A stretch of 53,461 nt of DNA, taken from Pyrodictiaceae archaeon (GTDB taxonomy: Archaea > Thermoproteota > Thermoprotei_A > Sulfolobales > WANQ01). The stretch spans positions 1 through 53,461 of the forward strand of contig WANQ01000017.1 of the NCBI GenBank assembly GCA_015521735.1. The letters are read 5' to 3'. A model generated the notes under the pieces. The model was not told the origin of the DNA and did no database searches. It saw only the letters and a program-made list of their open reading frames with translations. The translations under genes and the position numbers were made by a program. Positions 1 through 8,185 of the stretch are shown piece after piece. Within the stretch, counting starts at the first letter, position 1; each line of letters begins with the position of its first letter.

Positions 1-71
1 AGGTATGCAAGTGCAGGCGCAATTAGTATATAGGGAACATACTTCTCCATGCGTGAAGGCTTTGATTGCAC
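1..71 (-). CDS. ABC sugar-type transporter permease, N-terminal fragment (gene runs off the window edge)
   Basis: Only the first 23 codons are inside the window. The peptide begins with a short basic stretch (QSKPSR) and then MEKYVPYILIAPALAY, the usual start of the first membrane helix of MalF/UgpA-type permeases. I prefer the GTG at 71 because GGTG lies seven bases upstream, while the in-frame ATG at 50 has no ribosome site. It lies 91 bases downstream of the solute-binding protein gene on the same strand, the normal order of such operons. The function is inferred from this short peptide and its neighbour. The substrate is unknown. Confidence 0.6.
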   Translation of the reverse strand, partial: MQSKPSRMEKYVPYILIAPALAY

Positions 72-162
72 GGAAAAGCACCTTCATTGAGGAGAGGAGT
101 GTGGGGAGGAAAAACATGTATTATTTTATTCTCATATTCTCAGTCATATCATGGTTAATGTT

Positions 163-1608
163 TTAGGATTTAGAGTCTGGCGGTGGTAGTGGTGCACCAG
201 TTTCTTCGAAAAGTTTCATGAGTACCGGTGCTAGCTCACTTATTACTGACTTTATGTCTTCATTATTCAATACTATTCTCTGGAACGCTGTTATGTATAC
301 ATTTTTGAAGTCTCCACCTCTAGCTCCAAGGCTTGGTATTAATGCTACTAATGCATCTTGTGTTGCTAACTGACTACCTACTCCCTCCGCTAAAATCTTT
401 AATGGACCAGCTGTTATCTTACCTGAAGCCTCCATTACTGTTGGGAAGAATCCAACATTCTCTAATACCTTTACTTGGGTTTCAGGTCTTGTTAAGTACT
501 CTATTAGCGCCCATGCAGCGTCCTGGTGTGGTGCGTTCTTCGGTATAGCTAGTCCAGCAATTACTAGTATGAATCCTCTACCCTTAGGCCCTCTTGGTAC
601 TGGTACTACTACGAATTGATCTGGCTTCTGTACTATAGCATCCTTTATTCTAGCTGTATGGTCCCATGCAATCCATACTTCTCCCTTGAGTAGCGGATCG
701 GCCATAGCATCCCATGTAGTACTGCTTGGGTGTACGTACTTCCATAGCTCTTTAAGGTATTCCCACATCTTCACTGCATCATCACTGTCGAAGTTCTTTA
801 CTTGTGCGCCAGTAAATGCTGGGTATAGGTATCCGTGTAGGAATCTAACAAATAGTCCCTTAGGTCCAGCAGGGAAGCCTACCTTCGGGCCACCTGTTTC
901 CTCATAGAGCTTCTTAGCCCATGCTAAGAATGCATCATAGGTCCACTTACTTGTACCCTTTATTACATCCTCCTCTGTAAGACCTTCTGGTAGGTACTTG
1001 AATGCTTCTTTGTTAACAACCATTACATAAGTGGCGGTCATCCATGGCACATATGCTTTTATTCCATATAACTGGCTATAGTCTTCTAATACCTTGGGGA
1101 ATGTTCTACCAGGTAGTTTTCCAAACTTGCTTAGATCTTCTAGCCAGCCTTTTGATGCAAAGTAGTCTAAGCCTCCGTGGAGATCACCTATTACACTAAT
1201 CGTTACTTTACCGCTTGTCTGCTCTGACTCCATTCTAATAGATAAGTCCTCATAGGATATGCCCACAAACTCAACGTCAATTCCTGTCTCTTTCTTAAAT
1301 TCTGCTAGCAAGGTATTTTTAACAAATGCTTGTTCTTCTGGAGGTACTAGTTGTGTTGAAGCCCAAATAATCTTAGCGGGTTTTGCAGTAATAGTAGGTG
1401 TGGTTGGCGTCGTTGGTGTTGTTTGCGGAGCGCCAACAGTTGTAGTTACGGTTGTTGTCACAGTCTTGGTCTCCGTGACAGTAACCGTAGTAGTTAGTGG
1501 AGCGGCAGTTTGTTGTCCAGCATAATATGCAGCTATAGCAACGATAATCAATATTATTATGCCTATAATGGTTAAGGAGGTAGTACTTACCATACCAGAA
1601 CGGAGCAT
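163..1608 (-). CDS. ABC transporter extracellular solute-binding protein (family 1, sugar type), membrane-anchored
   Basis: This is the ligand-catching lipid- or membrane-tethered component of an ABC importer acting outside the cell. Residues about 9-28 form one strongly hydrophobic segment. A Thr/Val-rich linker (residues about 38-75, many TVT and TTP repeats) follows, which is the typical archaeal stalk and is probably O-glycosylated. The mature domain starts near AKIIWASTQ. The pattern LLAEFKKETGIDVEFVGISYEDL, and the later AWALIEYLTRPETQ and helper motifs, match maltose/trehalose/oligosaccharide binding proteins. AGGGGT lies about seven bases before the ATG. Two TATA-like runs lie 20-45 bases upstream on this strand. 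The permease gene follows downstream. The exact sugar cannot be read from the sequence. Confidence 0.85.
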   Translation of the reverse strand: MLRSGMVSTTSLTIIGIIILIIVAIAAYYAGQQTAAPLTTTVTVTETKTVTTTVTTTVGAPQTTPTTPTTPTITAKPAKIIWASTQLVPPEEQAFVKNTLLAEFKKETGIDVEFVGISYEDLSIRMESEQTSGKVTISVIGDLHGGLDYFASKGWLEDLSKFGKLPGRTFPKVLEDYSQLYGIKAYVPWMTATYVMVVNKEAFKYLPEGLTEEDVIKGTSKWTYDAFLAWAKKLYEETGGPKVGFPAGPKGLFVRFLHGYLYPAFTGAQVKNFDSDDAVKMWEYLKELWKYVHPSSTTWDAMADPLLKGEVWIAWDHTARIKDAIVQKPDQFVVVPVPRGPKGRGFILVIAGLAIPKNAPHQDAAWALIEYLTRPETQVKVLENVGFFPTVMEASGKITAGPLKILAEGVGSQLATQDALVALIPSLGARGGDFKNVYITAFQRIVLNNEDIKSVISELAPVLMKLFEETGAPLPPPDSKS

Positions 1609-1802
1609 ATTGTACCCCTATTACACGTTTATAAATCTGGAGATATAAATAGGTTACTATTAAAACGCTTATATAACTAGTAAAAATTATTTGATAATAG
1701 TTAAGTTATTACCTTAGAGTGGTATGGGTGGTAAAGACTTAGTAGTTAATGAAAAGTATACTTAAATACCCTAGGCAAGGTCATAGATTTAGGAGAATAG
1801 AT

Positions 1803-2078
1803 ATGGTTGCAAAAGACCAGTTAATAGGATGGCTTCTACTAGCAGTATCTATAATAGTGATAATAGTATATGGATACCTAGTATTCTTCACTGAATACTC
1901 ACTACTACTGCTAAAGCTAACGGGATTCATAGCTGTACTAGTAGTGTTTGCACTTATAGGATGGATAGGTTACACCTTAGCAACAACACCTCCACCAAAA
2001 CCATTAGAGGAGTTAGAGAAGGAGTTAGAAGAAGAATTGAAAAAACTCGAAAAAGAGGTAAGCGAGAAGGGGAAATAA
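1803..2078 (+). CDS. Small two-helix membrane protein with cytoplasmic coiled coil
   Basis: The protein has 91 residues with the ATG at 1803, which has GGAG nine bases upstream. An upstream in-frame ATG at 1749 would add 18 polar residues and lacks a ribosome site. Two hydrophobic helices (about residues 8-27 and 35-56) are followed by a proline hinge (TTPPPKP). A highly charged Glu/Lys helix (about 66-88) then has heptad spacing and should form a coiled coil. I recognise it only as a conserved-looking small membrane protein with no assigned function. A winged-helix regulator gene lies 120 bases downstream on the same strand and may share its regulation. Confidence 0.7.
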   Translation: MVAKDQLIGWLLLAVSIIVIIVYGYLVFFTEYSLLLLKLTGFIAVLVVFALIGWIGYTLATTPPPKPLEELEKELEEELKKLEKEVSEKGK

Positions 2079-2080
2079 CC

Positions 2081-2110
2081 TATAAGTAGTTTACGAGCTA
2101 TCTACTTATA
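2081..2110. repeat. Perfect 9-bp inverted repeat between the small membrane protein and the regulator
   Basis: TATAAGTAG and CTACTTATA face each other across a 12-base spacer, starting just after the stop codon of the upstream gene. As RNA it would form an AU-rich hairpin. As DNA each arm holds a TATA-like core. It could be a 3'-end hairpin or an operator for the winged-helix protein encoded next door. Confidence 0.5.
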
Positions 2111-2198
2111 TACCATTAGGGAGTACATAGTAATAATGTAGGGTCTACAGCAATCATATACGGTTAAATTGTAAATTTTTAATGGGGGTAAAGAATTA

Positions 2199-2693
2199 TT
2201 GGATGGCTTAACCAATAATGCTAGGATAGCTGAATATAGTCCCACGGTAGCTCTACACGACCTTCACAAGAGGAAGAACTTGATTAATACTACTGGTGAT
2301 GGATTACTAGTAGTAATTCTCATGGGCTTCGAGGATATCAGAGAAATAGCACGTATAAGTAACATGGATGTAGACGACGTCAAAAATGTGCTTGGCGACT
2401 TAGAAAAGCAGGGTCTTGTAATGAAAATAGAGAAGGGGTTACTACTTAAGAAAACCCTATACAAGCTTACAAGTGATGGCTACCGTAGAGCTGTCTACGC
2501 TTACGCTAAATTCAAGAAAGACGCTGAAACAATAAAAGACCTAGTAGATAAGGGGTTCATAGATGATGCTACAACAATCATATCAAACTACTACCCCAAC
2601 TCAATATGGATTTTCCGTACATTCAATCTATTAAGTGATAATATATTAAGGCTCTTAACAGATAAGCTAATGAGTAGGCAAGGAAAATATTAA
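2199..2693 (+). CDS. Winged-helix transcriptional regulator (MarR/ArsR-like)
   Basis: The start is TTG, with a GGGGGT run about ten bases upstream. No in-frame ATG is near. Residues about 33-90 fit a winged helix-turn-helix. A recognition-helix pattern IREIARISNMDVDDVKNVL is followed by DLEKQGLVMKIEKG and a wing ending in YKLTSDGYRRA. The C-terminal 70 residues are helical and probably form a dimer or sensor region. It presumably binds promoter DNA. Likely targets are its own promoter region and the small membrane protein upstream, but that is inference. I cannot assign a ligand. Confidence 0.7.
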   Translation: MDGLTNNARIAEYSPTVALHDLHKRKNLINTTGDGLLVVILMGFEDIREIARISNMDVDDVKNVLGDLEKQGLVMKIEKGLLLKKTLYKLTSDGYRRAVYAYAKFKKDAETIKDLVDKGFIDDATTIISNYYPNSIWIFRTFNLLSDNILRLLTDKLMSRQGKY

Positions 2694-2713
2694 GGATTAA
2701 AATAATGTTTTCC

Positions 2714-3490
2714 TTAACTCCTCTGTTTACATGCTAGTAGGTAACAAGAGGCTAACATTAGTACAAGTCCCATATTAGTTAACATAATAGCTGAGATAAG
2801 ACTACCTAGTTCTAAAGATAATGGTCTTCGACCACTATTTTTCTTATAAGATATATGGGGTTTATACAATGGTTTATCCAAGTAGTACGTTATAGTACAC
2901 GGATATTGTACTCTTACTCATGCGTGAAGTTCGCCTTGAGCATCACCGTTGACCTTTAACAGTATTGCTGTAGTATTTAGAGGTACTGGTAAGGGGTCTG
3001 CACTTATCAATATCTTTACAGTGTTTTCACTGGAGACGTTAGCATAGAGTAGCTCCTTAGTACCTCTCACTTCGCAAGCTAGTAGGCAACTCTGGAGGAC
3101 TACTCGTTATATCTCCAAGTCTTAGGGTCACGGTATAGGGTATACAAGTAGACATGAGACTAGAGGCTTTTATGACCATATCTATACTATCTAGCAGAAT
3201 AGTCTCATGGTCTCGCCCAGCTATTAACGTCGTACGCATATGTTCACTATCTATAGTCTTGTCTCAAATACGCTGCTTTCCGAGGGTACGTATAATACGA
3301 GTCTTCCAAGTGTACAGTTCTTGGTCTCCAAGATATTGGTGTTAATCTTAGTAATGTTGCCTCTAGGCATCCTTACATGTAATCCGCCTTTACCAGTCGT
3401 GCTCGAAATAGACTAATGCAGTTGATTAAATGCACTGACCTAAGGGATCGTATAGTCGTTGATAACACTGTTATTCTTCTAGCGTTTTAG
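2714..3490 (-). pseudogene. Decayed gene for a membrane-anchored surface protein
   Basis: Three reading-frame segments on this strand join into one plausible protein. The C-terminal frame (3100 down to 2714) encodes ELLYANVSSENTVKILI, then DGDAQGELHA-like residues, an in-frame TGA at 2918-2920, and further on a hydrophobic anchor (GSLISAIMLTNMGLVLMLAS) with a short basic tail. The middle segment (about 3260-3080, including MRTTLIAGRDHETILLD) is in another frame. The segment upstream (about 3418-3255, GGLHVRMPRGNITKINTNI) is again in the first frame. So two frameshifts, near 3255 and near 3085, nearly compensate each other, and one nonsense codon interrupts the rest. The N-terminus above 3420 is unreadable. 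No other gene is visible in this gap. The original function is unknown. Its layout (surface domain plus C-terminal helix) resembles other proteins in this window. Confidence 0.65.
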
Positions 3491-3584
3491 GTGTGAGGAT
3501 AAATGTATTAGGTATTGGTGGGCTTCATTATTAAGTCATTATTAAGTTGCGATAATGTTTCGATTTGTATTTTAGGTTTATTGG

Positions 3585-4061
3585 TTAAGCTTCTATTACG
3601 CCTTGTGTAGGAGATATTACTGTTAAGTCTCTTGTTTTGAATTTTTCCTTAATCTTGGGCCAGGCTCTTAATATTTTACTCCAATCTTCTATGTCCTCTG
3701 TAACTACGATCTCTATATTGTTTTGTGCAACTAGTGCTGCATGTAGAGCATCGTATGTTGTTCTAGATAGCAAGGCTATTTCTTTAGCGTAGTCAAAGGT
3801 TCTCCTATTTAGTTCTAAGATTCGTAGCGGTAAACTTAAGTAAGAGTTTACGGCCTCGTAGGCAGCTTCAACGCTAATCCCTGATAACGCTCCGAAGAGC
3901 TCAAATATTATAAGATGTGAACCATAACCTATGAATTCCTTGGATACAAGCATATCCAGTATAGTATAGCAGTCTTCGTAGTATTGAGGATGTTTTAAAG
4001 CTACGTAGATGAATACATTGGTATCAATGTATACCTGTTTCCCTCTTAAGAGACTCTTCAA
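3585..4061 (-). CDS. vapC: VapC-family PIN-domain ribonuclease toxin
   Basis: PIN domains cut RNA using three or four acidic residues that hold Mg2+. Here they are visible as D13 in YIDTNVFIY, an acidic position in FELFGAL, D in TTYDALHAALVA (about residue 99) and the acidic VTEDIEDW motif. The length (158 residues) is normal for the family. The start overlaps the last 38 bases of the AbrB-type antitoxin gene, the standard order and coupling of VapBC modules. The RNA target cannot be read from the sequence. The pair sits inside a zone of decaying genes yet is itself intact. Confidence 0.85.
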   Translation of the reverse strand: MKSLLRGKQVYIDTNVFIYVALKHPQYYEDCYTILDMLVSKEFIGYGSHLIIFELFGALSGISVEAAYEAVNSYLSLPLRILELNRRTFDYAKEIALLSRTTYDALHAALVAQNNIEIVVTEDIEDWSKILRAWPKIKEKFKTRDLTVISPTQGVIEA

Positions 4062-4290
4062 CGAGTTTCACCGCATCAATTCTTTTAGGTCCTTTAAGGA
4101 ATTTGTCGGCTATTGTGGAAAGTCTTTTCAATGCATCAGAGCCTTTAATGGGCTCCAATACTATTTTACCATTAATTATTCTAACAAGTAATCTATCACC
4201 TATACTTATGCCTAAAGCTTCTCTAATCTCCTTAGGAATAGTGACCTGAAATTTACGTGTAACAATGACTTCCTCCAAGTTCTTCACCAC
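4024..4290 (-). CDS. vapB: VapB-type antitoxin with AbrB/SpoVT DNA-binding domain
   Basis: The N-terminal half (EEVIVTRKFQVTIPKEIREALG, then GDRLLVRIINGKIVLEP) is the swapped-hairpin AbrB fold. The C-terminal tail (residues about 55-88) is charged and should bind and block the PIN toxin encoded by the overlapping gene. Tandem GTG codons at 4290 and 4287 are both possible starts. A TATA-like AATTTAAAT lies about 25 bases before them, so the mRNA is probably leaderless. A near-perfect dyad touches the start codon and is a candidate autoregulatory site. Confidence 0.85.
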   Translation of the reverse strand: MVKNLEEVIVTRKFQVTIPKEIREALGISIGDRLLVRIINGKIVLEPIKGSDALKRLSTIADKFLKGPKRIDAVKLVEESLKRETGIH

Positions 4291-4307
4291 GGTACTACAG
4301 TACTACC
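4291..4307. promoter_or_regulatory. Candidate VapBC operator: 17-bp imperfect palindrome
   Basis: GGTACTACAGTACTACC reads as two 8-bp arms around a central base with a single mismatched pair. It lies directly against the antitoxin start codon and just downstream of the TATA-like element at about 4313-4322 (minus strand), so it covers the expected transcription start. AbrB-fold antitoxins, alone or with toxin, usually repress their own promoter through such dyads. Binding here is inferred. Confidence 0.55.
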
Positions 4308-4465
4308 ATAGGATTTAAATTTACCTACCAAGAACTTCCTAGAATCCAGCATGCATGGTAAAAATGATGGTATATAATGGTTAAAAATGTTCTCTGAAAA
4401 TCTATCTATAAAATTTAGCTCTAGATTTAGCTAAAGATGTAGTAGAGTATTAGGCAACTATATGG

Positions 4466-5468
4466 GTGTATTTCTTGACCTATGGCGTAGTGGACTTAAA
4501 GAATACAGTATTTAAGCGTTTACGAGTACTCAGGCATTTCATGGAGGAGAATGATTTATCAATACTAATTCTATTTGAGGGAGATGGTATAGCCTATAAG
4601 CTAGCATTAACACGACACTTTAATATCGTGATGATATTCCTTGAGGAAGTTTACATATTCGTCGACACGGCTTTATACCATGAGGCTGTACAAGAGAGTC
4701 CTTGGAAAGTAGTACTAGTAGAAGACTTTAGTCTAAACCAACTAGTTAAGGAGATTCTATCAATACTTGGAGAAGATGTTTCAAGGGTAAGGTTTGGAGT
4801 TAATAAGATGTGGGGTAGAGGTAGGCTTACATTTCTCTACATGGATCTACTAGATGCACTACGATCTAAGTCTATAGAGGTAGTGGATGCTACACCTATG
4901 CTTGTAGAAGTATTCGATAAACCATATGATGAGGAAATAGCCATCATTAACCGGATTTCTAAAGTAACAAGTAGCTTCTGGTCCACGAACTGCTACACCT
5001 CATGCTAAGACCTCTACCCGTAGGATAGGTTATGGGGAACCAGTGATCGTTGATATAGGACTTTTCTGGATGGGCTATGATGGCTGTATAGCCTATACTT
5101 TTATAGCTGGCCAAAATAGGTACTGGAAGGATGTCCTGGAGAAGGTAAAGCATGCACTATACTTGGGTCTAGAGCAAGTTAGACCGGGAATACCAGTTCG
5201 AGTCCTAGATGAGGTTCCACGAAGCGAGTTAAGGAAGCAAGGTCTTCCGGATTATCCTCACTTAACAGGTCACCCAGTAGGCGGTTTCTACAAACCTGTT
5301 ATAGCAGACTTCATAGACTATAGACTTGAGGCTAACATGATCTTCGCATACGAGCCTGCAACATACGTCCCTGGTAAGGGTGGTATACGCATAGAACCCC
5401 ACGTACTAGTTACTAGTAGTGACTACGAAATCTTAACAGAATTCCATAAGAAAACGCTTGAACATTAG
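4466..5468 (+). pseudogene. M24-family peptidase (Xaa-Pro dipeptidase/aminopeptidase-like), broken by an internal deletion and frameshift
   Basis: The first frame begins at GTG 4466 and encodes the N-terminal creatinase-like domain up to KPYDEEIAIINRISKVTS. Near 4965-4972 the reading continues in another frame as ASGPRTATPHAKTSTRR, then VIVDIGLFWMGYDG, HLTGHPVGG, EPATYVPG and GGIRIE, the C-terminal pita-bread catalytic domain. Family members have about 25-45 more residues at the junction, so a small deletion with frame change is the likely lesion. The second metal-binding Asp of the family (GDITRTF in E. coli PepP) is Cys here (GCIAYTF), so even the ancestor may have been catalytically weak. 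The His and the two Glu ligands remain. Confidence 0.8.
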
Positions 5469-5809
5469 CATAAGGTTTGAATACAAACATGCACATTACT
5501 ATAATCCTTAATACCTCCCTCATAATCTATGGTCAACTCAATCCTTTTATCCCTACTTGAAAACTCATCATAAGTAATTTCTATAACATTAACAAGTAAG
5601 TCTCTTAAGTCACTTAAGCTCCTTCTATACCACCTCCATTCATTGATGTGTTCACCTTTAATGCTAAGTGGTTTGAGTCCATAATTAAGTATAAATCTCA
5701 TTGTACTAGTAGGTCTTCCACTATGATTAACTATGGTAACCCTAGATGACCCTTTCAGCCATCTATCATTTATGTTTAGCTTTAACTTTAAAACATACTC
5801 TGAAACCAT
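5465..5809 (-). pseudogene. Truncated N-terminal fragment resembling an M1-family aminopeptidase
   Basis: About 114 residues remain, against more than 500 in the family. The pattern EYVLKLKLNINDRWLKGSSRVTI, then a leucine-rich strand region and IELTIDYEGGIKDYSN, resembles the beta-sandwich N-terminal domain of M1 aminopeptidase-like proteins. No HExxH zinc motif follows, and the frame stops just where it meets the end of the broken M24 gene on the opposite strand. I chose the ATG at 5809. A TTG at 5836 would add nine residues. The family call rests on pattern only. It could instead be an unrelated short protein. Confidence 0.45.
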
Positions 5810-5902
5810 ATAATCTAATCCACTACGGGAACTCAATTCCTACATCACCGTTCATAACATGTACTACGATACAGTTCATCTAGGGTTAAGTTGTATGGTC
5901 TC

Positions 5903-6865
5903 CTAATATTGATCCTTTTCAATGTTCTTGCTAAGCCGTATTATGTCATTATCTACTATTTTATATCCTAGACGTCTTAGCAGGTCTTCATATATGTTCC
6001 ATGTCTGGATGAATATCTTAGCTATGCCTGCTTTTATGGCTAATTGCTCTGATACGAGGATAGCCTTTCTAAGTAATTCATCGTTGAGTGTTTCTATGGA
6101 CCAGATGATTAGTGAGGCCTCATTCTCTCTATAGTAGTCTAGTAGTGTGACGATAGGTTTTCCCTCAACAACTAATTCGTATGCTAAAGGACTTGTTTGC
6201 GGAGGAAGATATTTGTCCTCCCATGCAGAATACCATGTGAAGAGTCCTGGCCTATAGGTCCCTATTACTAGCTTCATATTTAAAGGTGGCTCGTTAACGT
6301 TGAGTTCATTGAACCTGTAGTCTATGCTGTAGTGGAGAGGTTTTAGTTTCTTAATAGCTTTAATCTGGAAGGCAATGTGTTTGAATCCTAGCTTAGAGTA
6401 AAAGCCTACAGACTCTTTTTCAGGTATTGTATCTAGATATTTATAGCCTCTAAACCTAGCCCATTTAACACCTTGATTAACTAGCTTCGTACCTATACCC
6501 TTTCCTCTTTCACCTTCCTTAACCCAAAGTACATTAATATATGCTCTTGGCCCAAGCAGGCAGTCGTCATGTGGTAGTAGTTCTATCTCGCCAACAACTT
6601 CACCGTTAATTAAAGCTGTGAAAACCTCACCTCCTAGCCTTCTATAAAGGTTCAAATAGAATACGCAGGCATCGTAATCAGCCCACCAACCGCAAACTCT
6701 AAGCCTCTCATCTCTAGGCAATGCTTTAACTTCTGGGCAGTGTACATCTACATAATATCTACAGTCGTTATCAACAGCTTTCCTAACCTCTATCACAGAT
6801 AAACCCTCAAATACGAATTCTACCGATAAGATAGAGTAAATAGGTACCTCGACGATCCCTAGCAT
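5903..6865 (-). CDS. GNAT-family acetyltransferase, probably tandem GNAT
   Basis: The first domain (about residues 25-170) shows the acetyl-CoA binding motif A, VLWVKEGERGKGIGTKLVNQ at about 113-130, and the family's closing SVGFYSKLGFK at 152-162. The second half (about 190-320) has the same overall rhythm and ends with IYEDLLRRLGYKIV, a degenerate version of that closing motif, so it may be a second, inactive GNAT fold. The substrate is unknown. A few residues at the N-terminus (MLGIVEVPIYSI) may precede the true start, because the domain begins nearer VFEGLSVIEVRKA. It stands alone on its strand. Confidence 0.75.
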   Translation of the reverse strand: MLGIVEVPIYSILSVEFVFEGLSVIEVRKAVDNDCRYYVDVHCPEVKALPRDERLRVCGWWADYDACVFYLNLYRRLGGEVFTALINGEVVGEIELLPHDDCLLGPRAYINVLWVKEGERGKGIGTKLVNQGVKWARFRGYKYLDTIPEKESVGFYSKLGFKHIAFQIKAIKKLKPLHYSIDYRFNELNVNEPPLNMKLVIGTYRPGLFTWYSAWEDKYLPPQTSPLAYELVVEGKPIVTLLDYYRENEASLIIWSIETLNDELLRKAILVSEQLAIKAGIAKIFIQTWNIYEDLLRRLGYKIVDNDIIRLSKNIEKDQY

Positions 6866-6927
6866 CTAGTAATCAAAGTTCTCATGTACTCTACAAGGTA
6901 TGTCAATTTAAAATCTCCTTGGTTATT

Positions 6928-7731
6928 TTAGGGCCAGGGTTTACCATAAAATGTTGTTATTATTGGCGTTCCTTCGAGATCAAATGTTGTATCTTCTGGG
7001 AGAACGTTGTACACGTAGATATTAGGTTGAATCTTTGCTAAGGATATGGTGATTATTTTTAGTGCTTCAGCACGCTTTGATTTTGAGGTGTGTGCTTCTA
7101 CTCTTATTACTACGTATTGGAGGTTAGCGAGATTGTTTAATCTGTAATGCCATGGCTGGGGTAGTTCTGTTATCCCTGTTATCACTACGTATTTGTGATT
7201 AAACCTAGGGTCATTACCAGGTATCCAATGATCTGGGTCATCTCGGGTAAATACTCTATATGCACTATGTCTAAGTAAGTCGTTTGTAAACCCGTATGCA
7301 CATATAGTCTTGTTTACCCAAGAATCAAATACTACTTGAGTTCGCGGGAACGTAGTGTAGGCTCTTGTGGTTACTGGATGTTCTCCTATGGTTGCTGTGA
7401 CTGTTGCTGTAACGTTTTCAGTGCATTGCACGTAGACTTGTTCAGGTAAGTTTACGCTTACACGCTCCAACTCTATACTCTGATTCTCGTAGGGGTTCTC
7501 TACTCTAACGATTGCAATATACTCTATGAGAGTCTTATTACCTAGTATTGGAATATTACTTGAAGTATTATGAATCCTGATATAAAGGTAGACTAAACTA
7601 GTCTTCAAGTAATACTCTTGTTTAGAAGCTTGCATTAGCCAAAATGATTGTTGGCTTAGAACTATACCTATGACTACTAGTAACAAAACCCCTATACCTA
7701 TAATCAATCCTAGTAGTATACGCCGAGTCAT
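6928..7731 (-). CDS. Membrane-anchored surface protein of unknown function
   Basis: One hydrophobic helix at the N-terminus (residues about 5-27, after MTRRI) is followed by about 240 residues of mostly beta-type, Asn/Thr-rich sequence. Several NxT/NxS sites suggest N-glycosylation outside the cell. I place the start at ATG 7731 because GGGTGA lies about nine bases upstream. A TTG at 7758 would only add MLLLGDLFS. There is no recognisable family motif. Two Cys residues (in VQCTEN and TICAYG) could form a disulfide. The function is unknown. Confidence 0.6.
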   Translation of the reverse strand: MTRRILLGLIIGIGVLLLVVIGIVLSQQSFWLMQASKQEYYLKTSLVYLYIRIHNTSSNIPILGNKTLIEYIAIVRVENPYENQSIELERVSVNLPEQVYVQCTENVTATVTATIGEHPVTTRAYTTFPRTQVVFDSWVNKTICAYGFTNDLLRHSAYRVFTRDDPDHWIPGNDPRFNHKYVVITGITELPQPWHYRLNNLANLQYVVIRVEAHTSKSKRAEALKIITISLAKIQPNIYVYNVLPEDTTFDLEGTPIITTFYGKPWP

Positions 7732-7845
7732 ACTAAATAAGTCACCCAGGAGGAGCAATCATATTGCGCTAACATATCTAGAATTATAGCCTTAATATAA
7801 GTAACCATAAAAACAAGACAGAAAACTACCTCAATAGCCGCTTTA

Positions 7846-8185
7846 CATAAAACTATTAGAAGAAGCTGAAGAAGAACTTGCTAAGAATGATATTCGTTAA
7901 ACAGCTGAAAAGATTTGAGGAGCAACAGCACTAGCTATTAAGGCGTATGCTTATTGGAGAGATAAGAGAAGACTTAGAGATCATAAAGAATTATGGGAGT
8001 ACAAGGATATAGTAGCAGAAGAACTAGGTGAATGGGTTAGAGCAGCATTCCAACGAGCAAGTTCTTTACATATATGTTTTTATGAGGGATGGTGCACTAG
8101 AAAAGATGTTGAAGGTATACGTGATATAGTAAGAAAACTCGTTAAATCAATATTAGAAAAGATTATAGAGAAGAAGATAGGTTAA
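7846..8185 (+). pseudogene. PaREP1-family protein, inactivated by two nonsense codons
   Basis: One frame reads LLEEAEEELAKNDIR, stop, TAEKI, stop, GATALAIKAYAYWRDKRR, then HKELWEYKDIVAEELGEW and a long helical end SILEKIIEKKIG before a normal TAA. Family members read smoothly through here, typically with Q/E and W at the stops (TAA at 7898-7900, TGA at 7916-7918), so two point changes explain the damage. PaREP1 proteins are short helical HEPN-like proteins repeated in many crenarchaeal genomes and often poorly conserved in place. The start is not defined: only about 17 codons of the frame are readable upstream of the first stop. Confidence 0.75.

Noticed and set aside
3154-3345. 63-codon plus-strand reading in the pseudogene gap
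   Set aside because: It opposes the minus-strand remnant, which shows recognisable protein texture in three frames.
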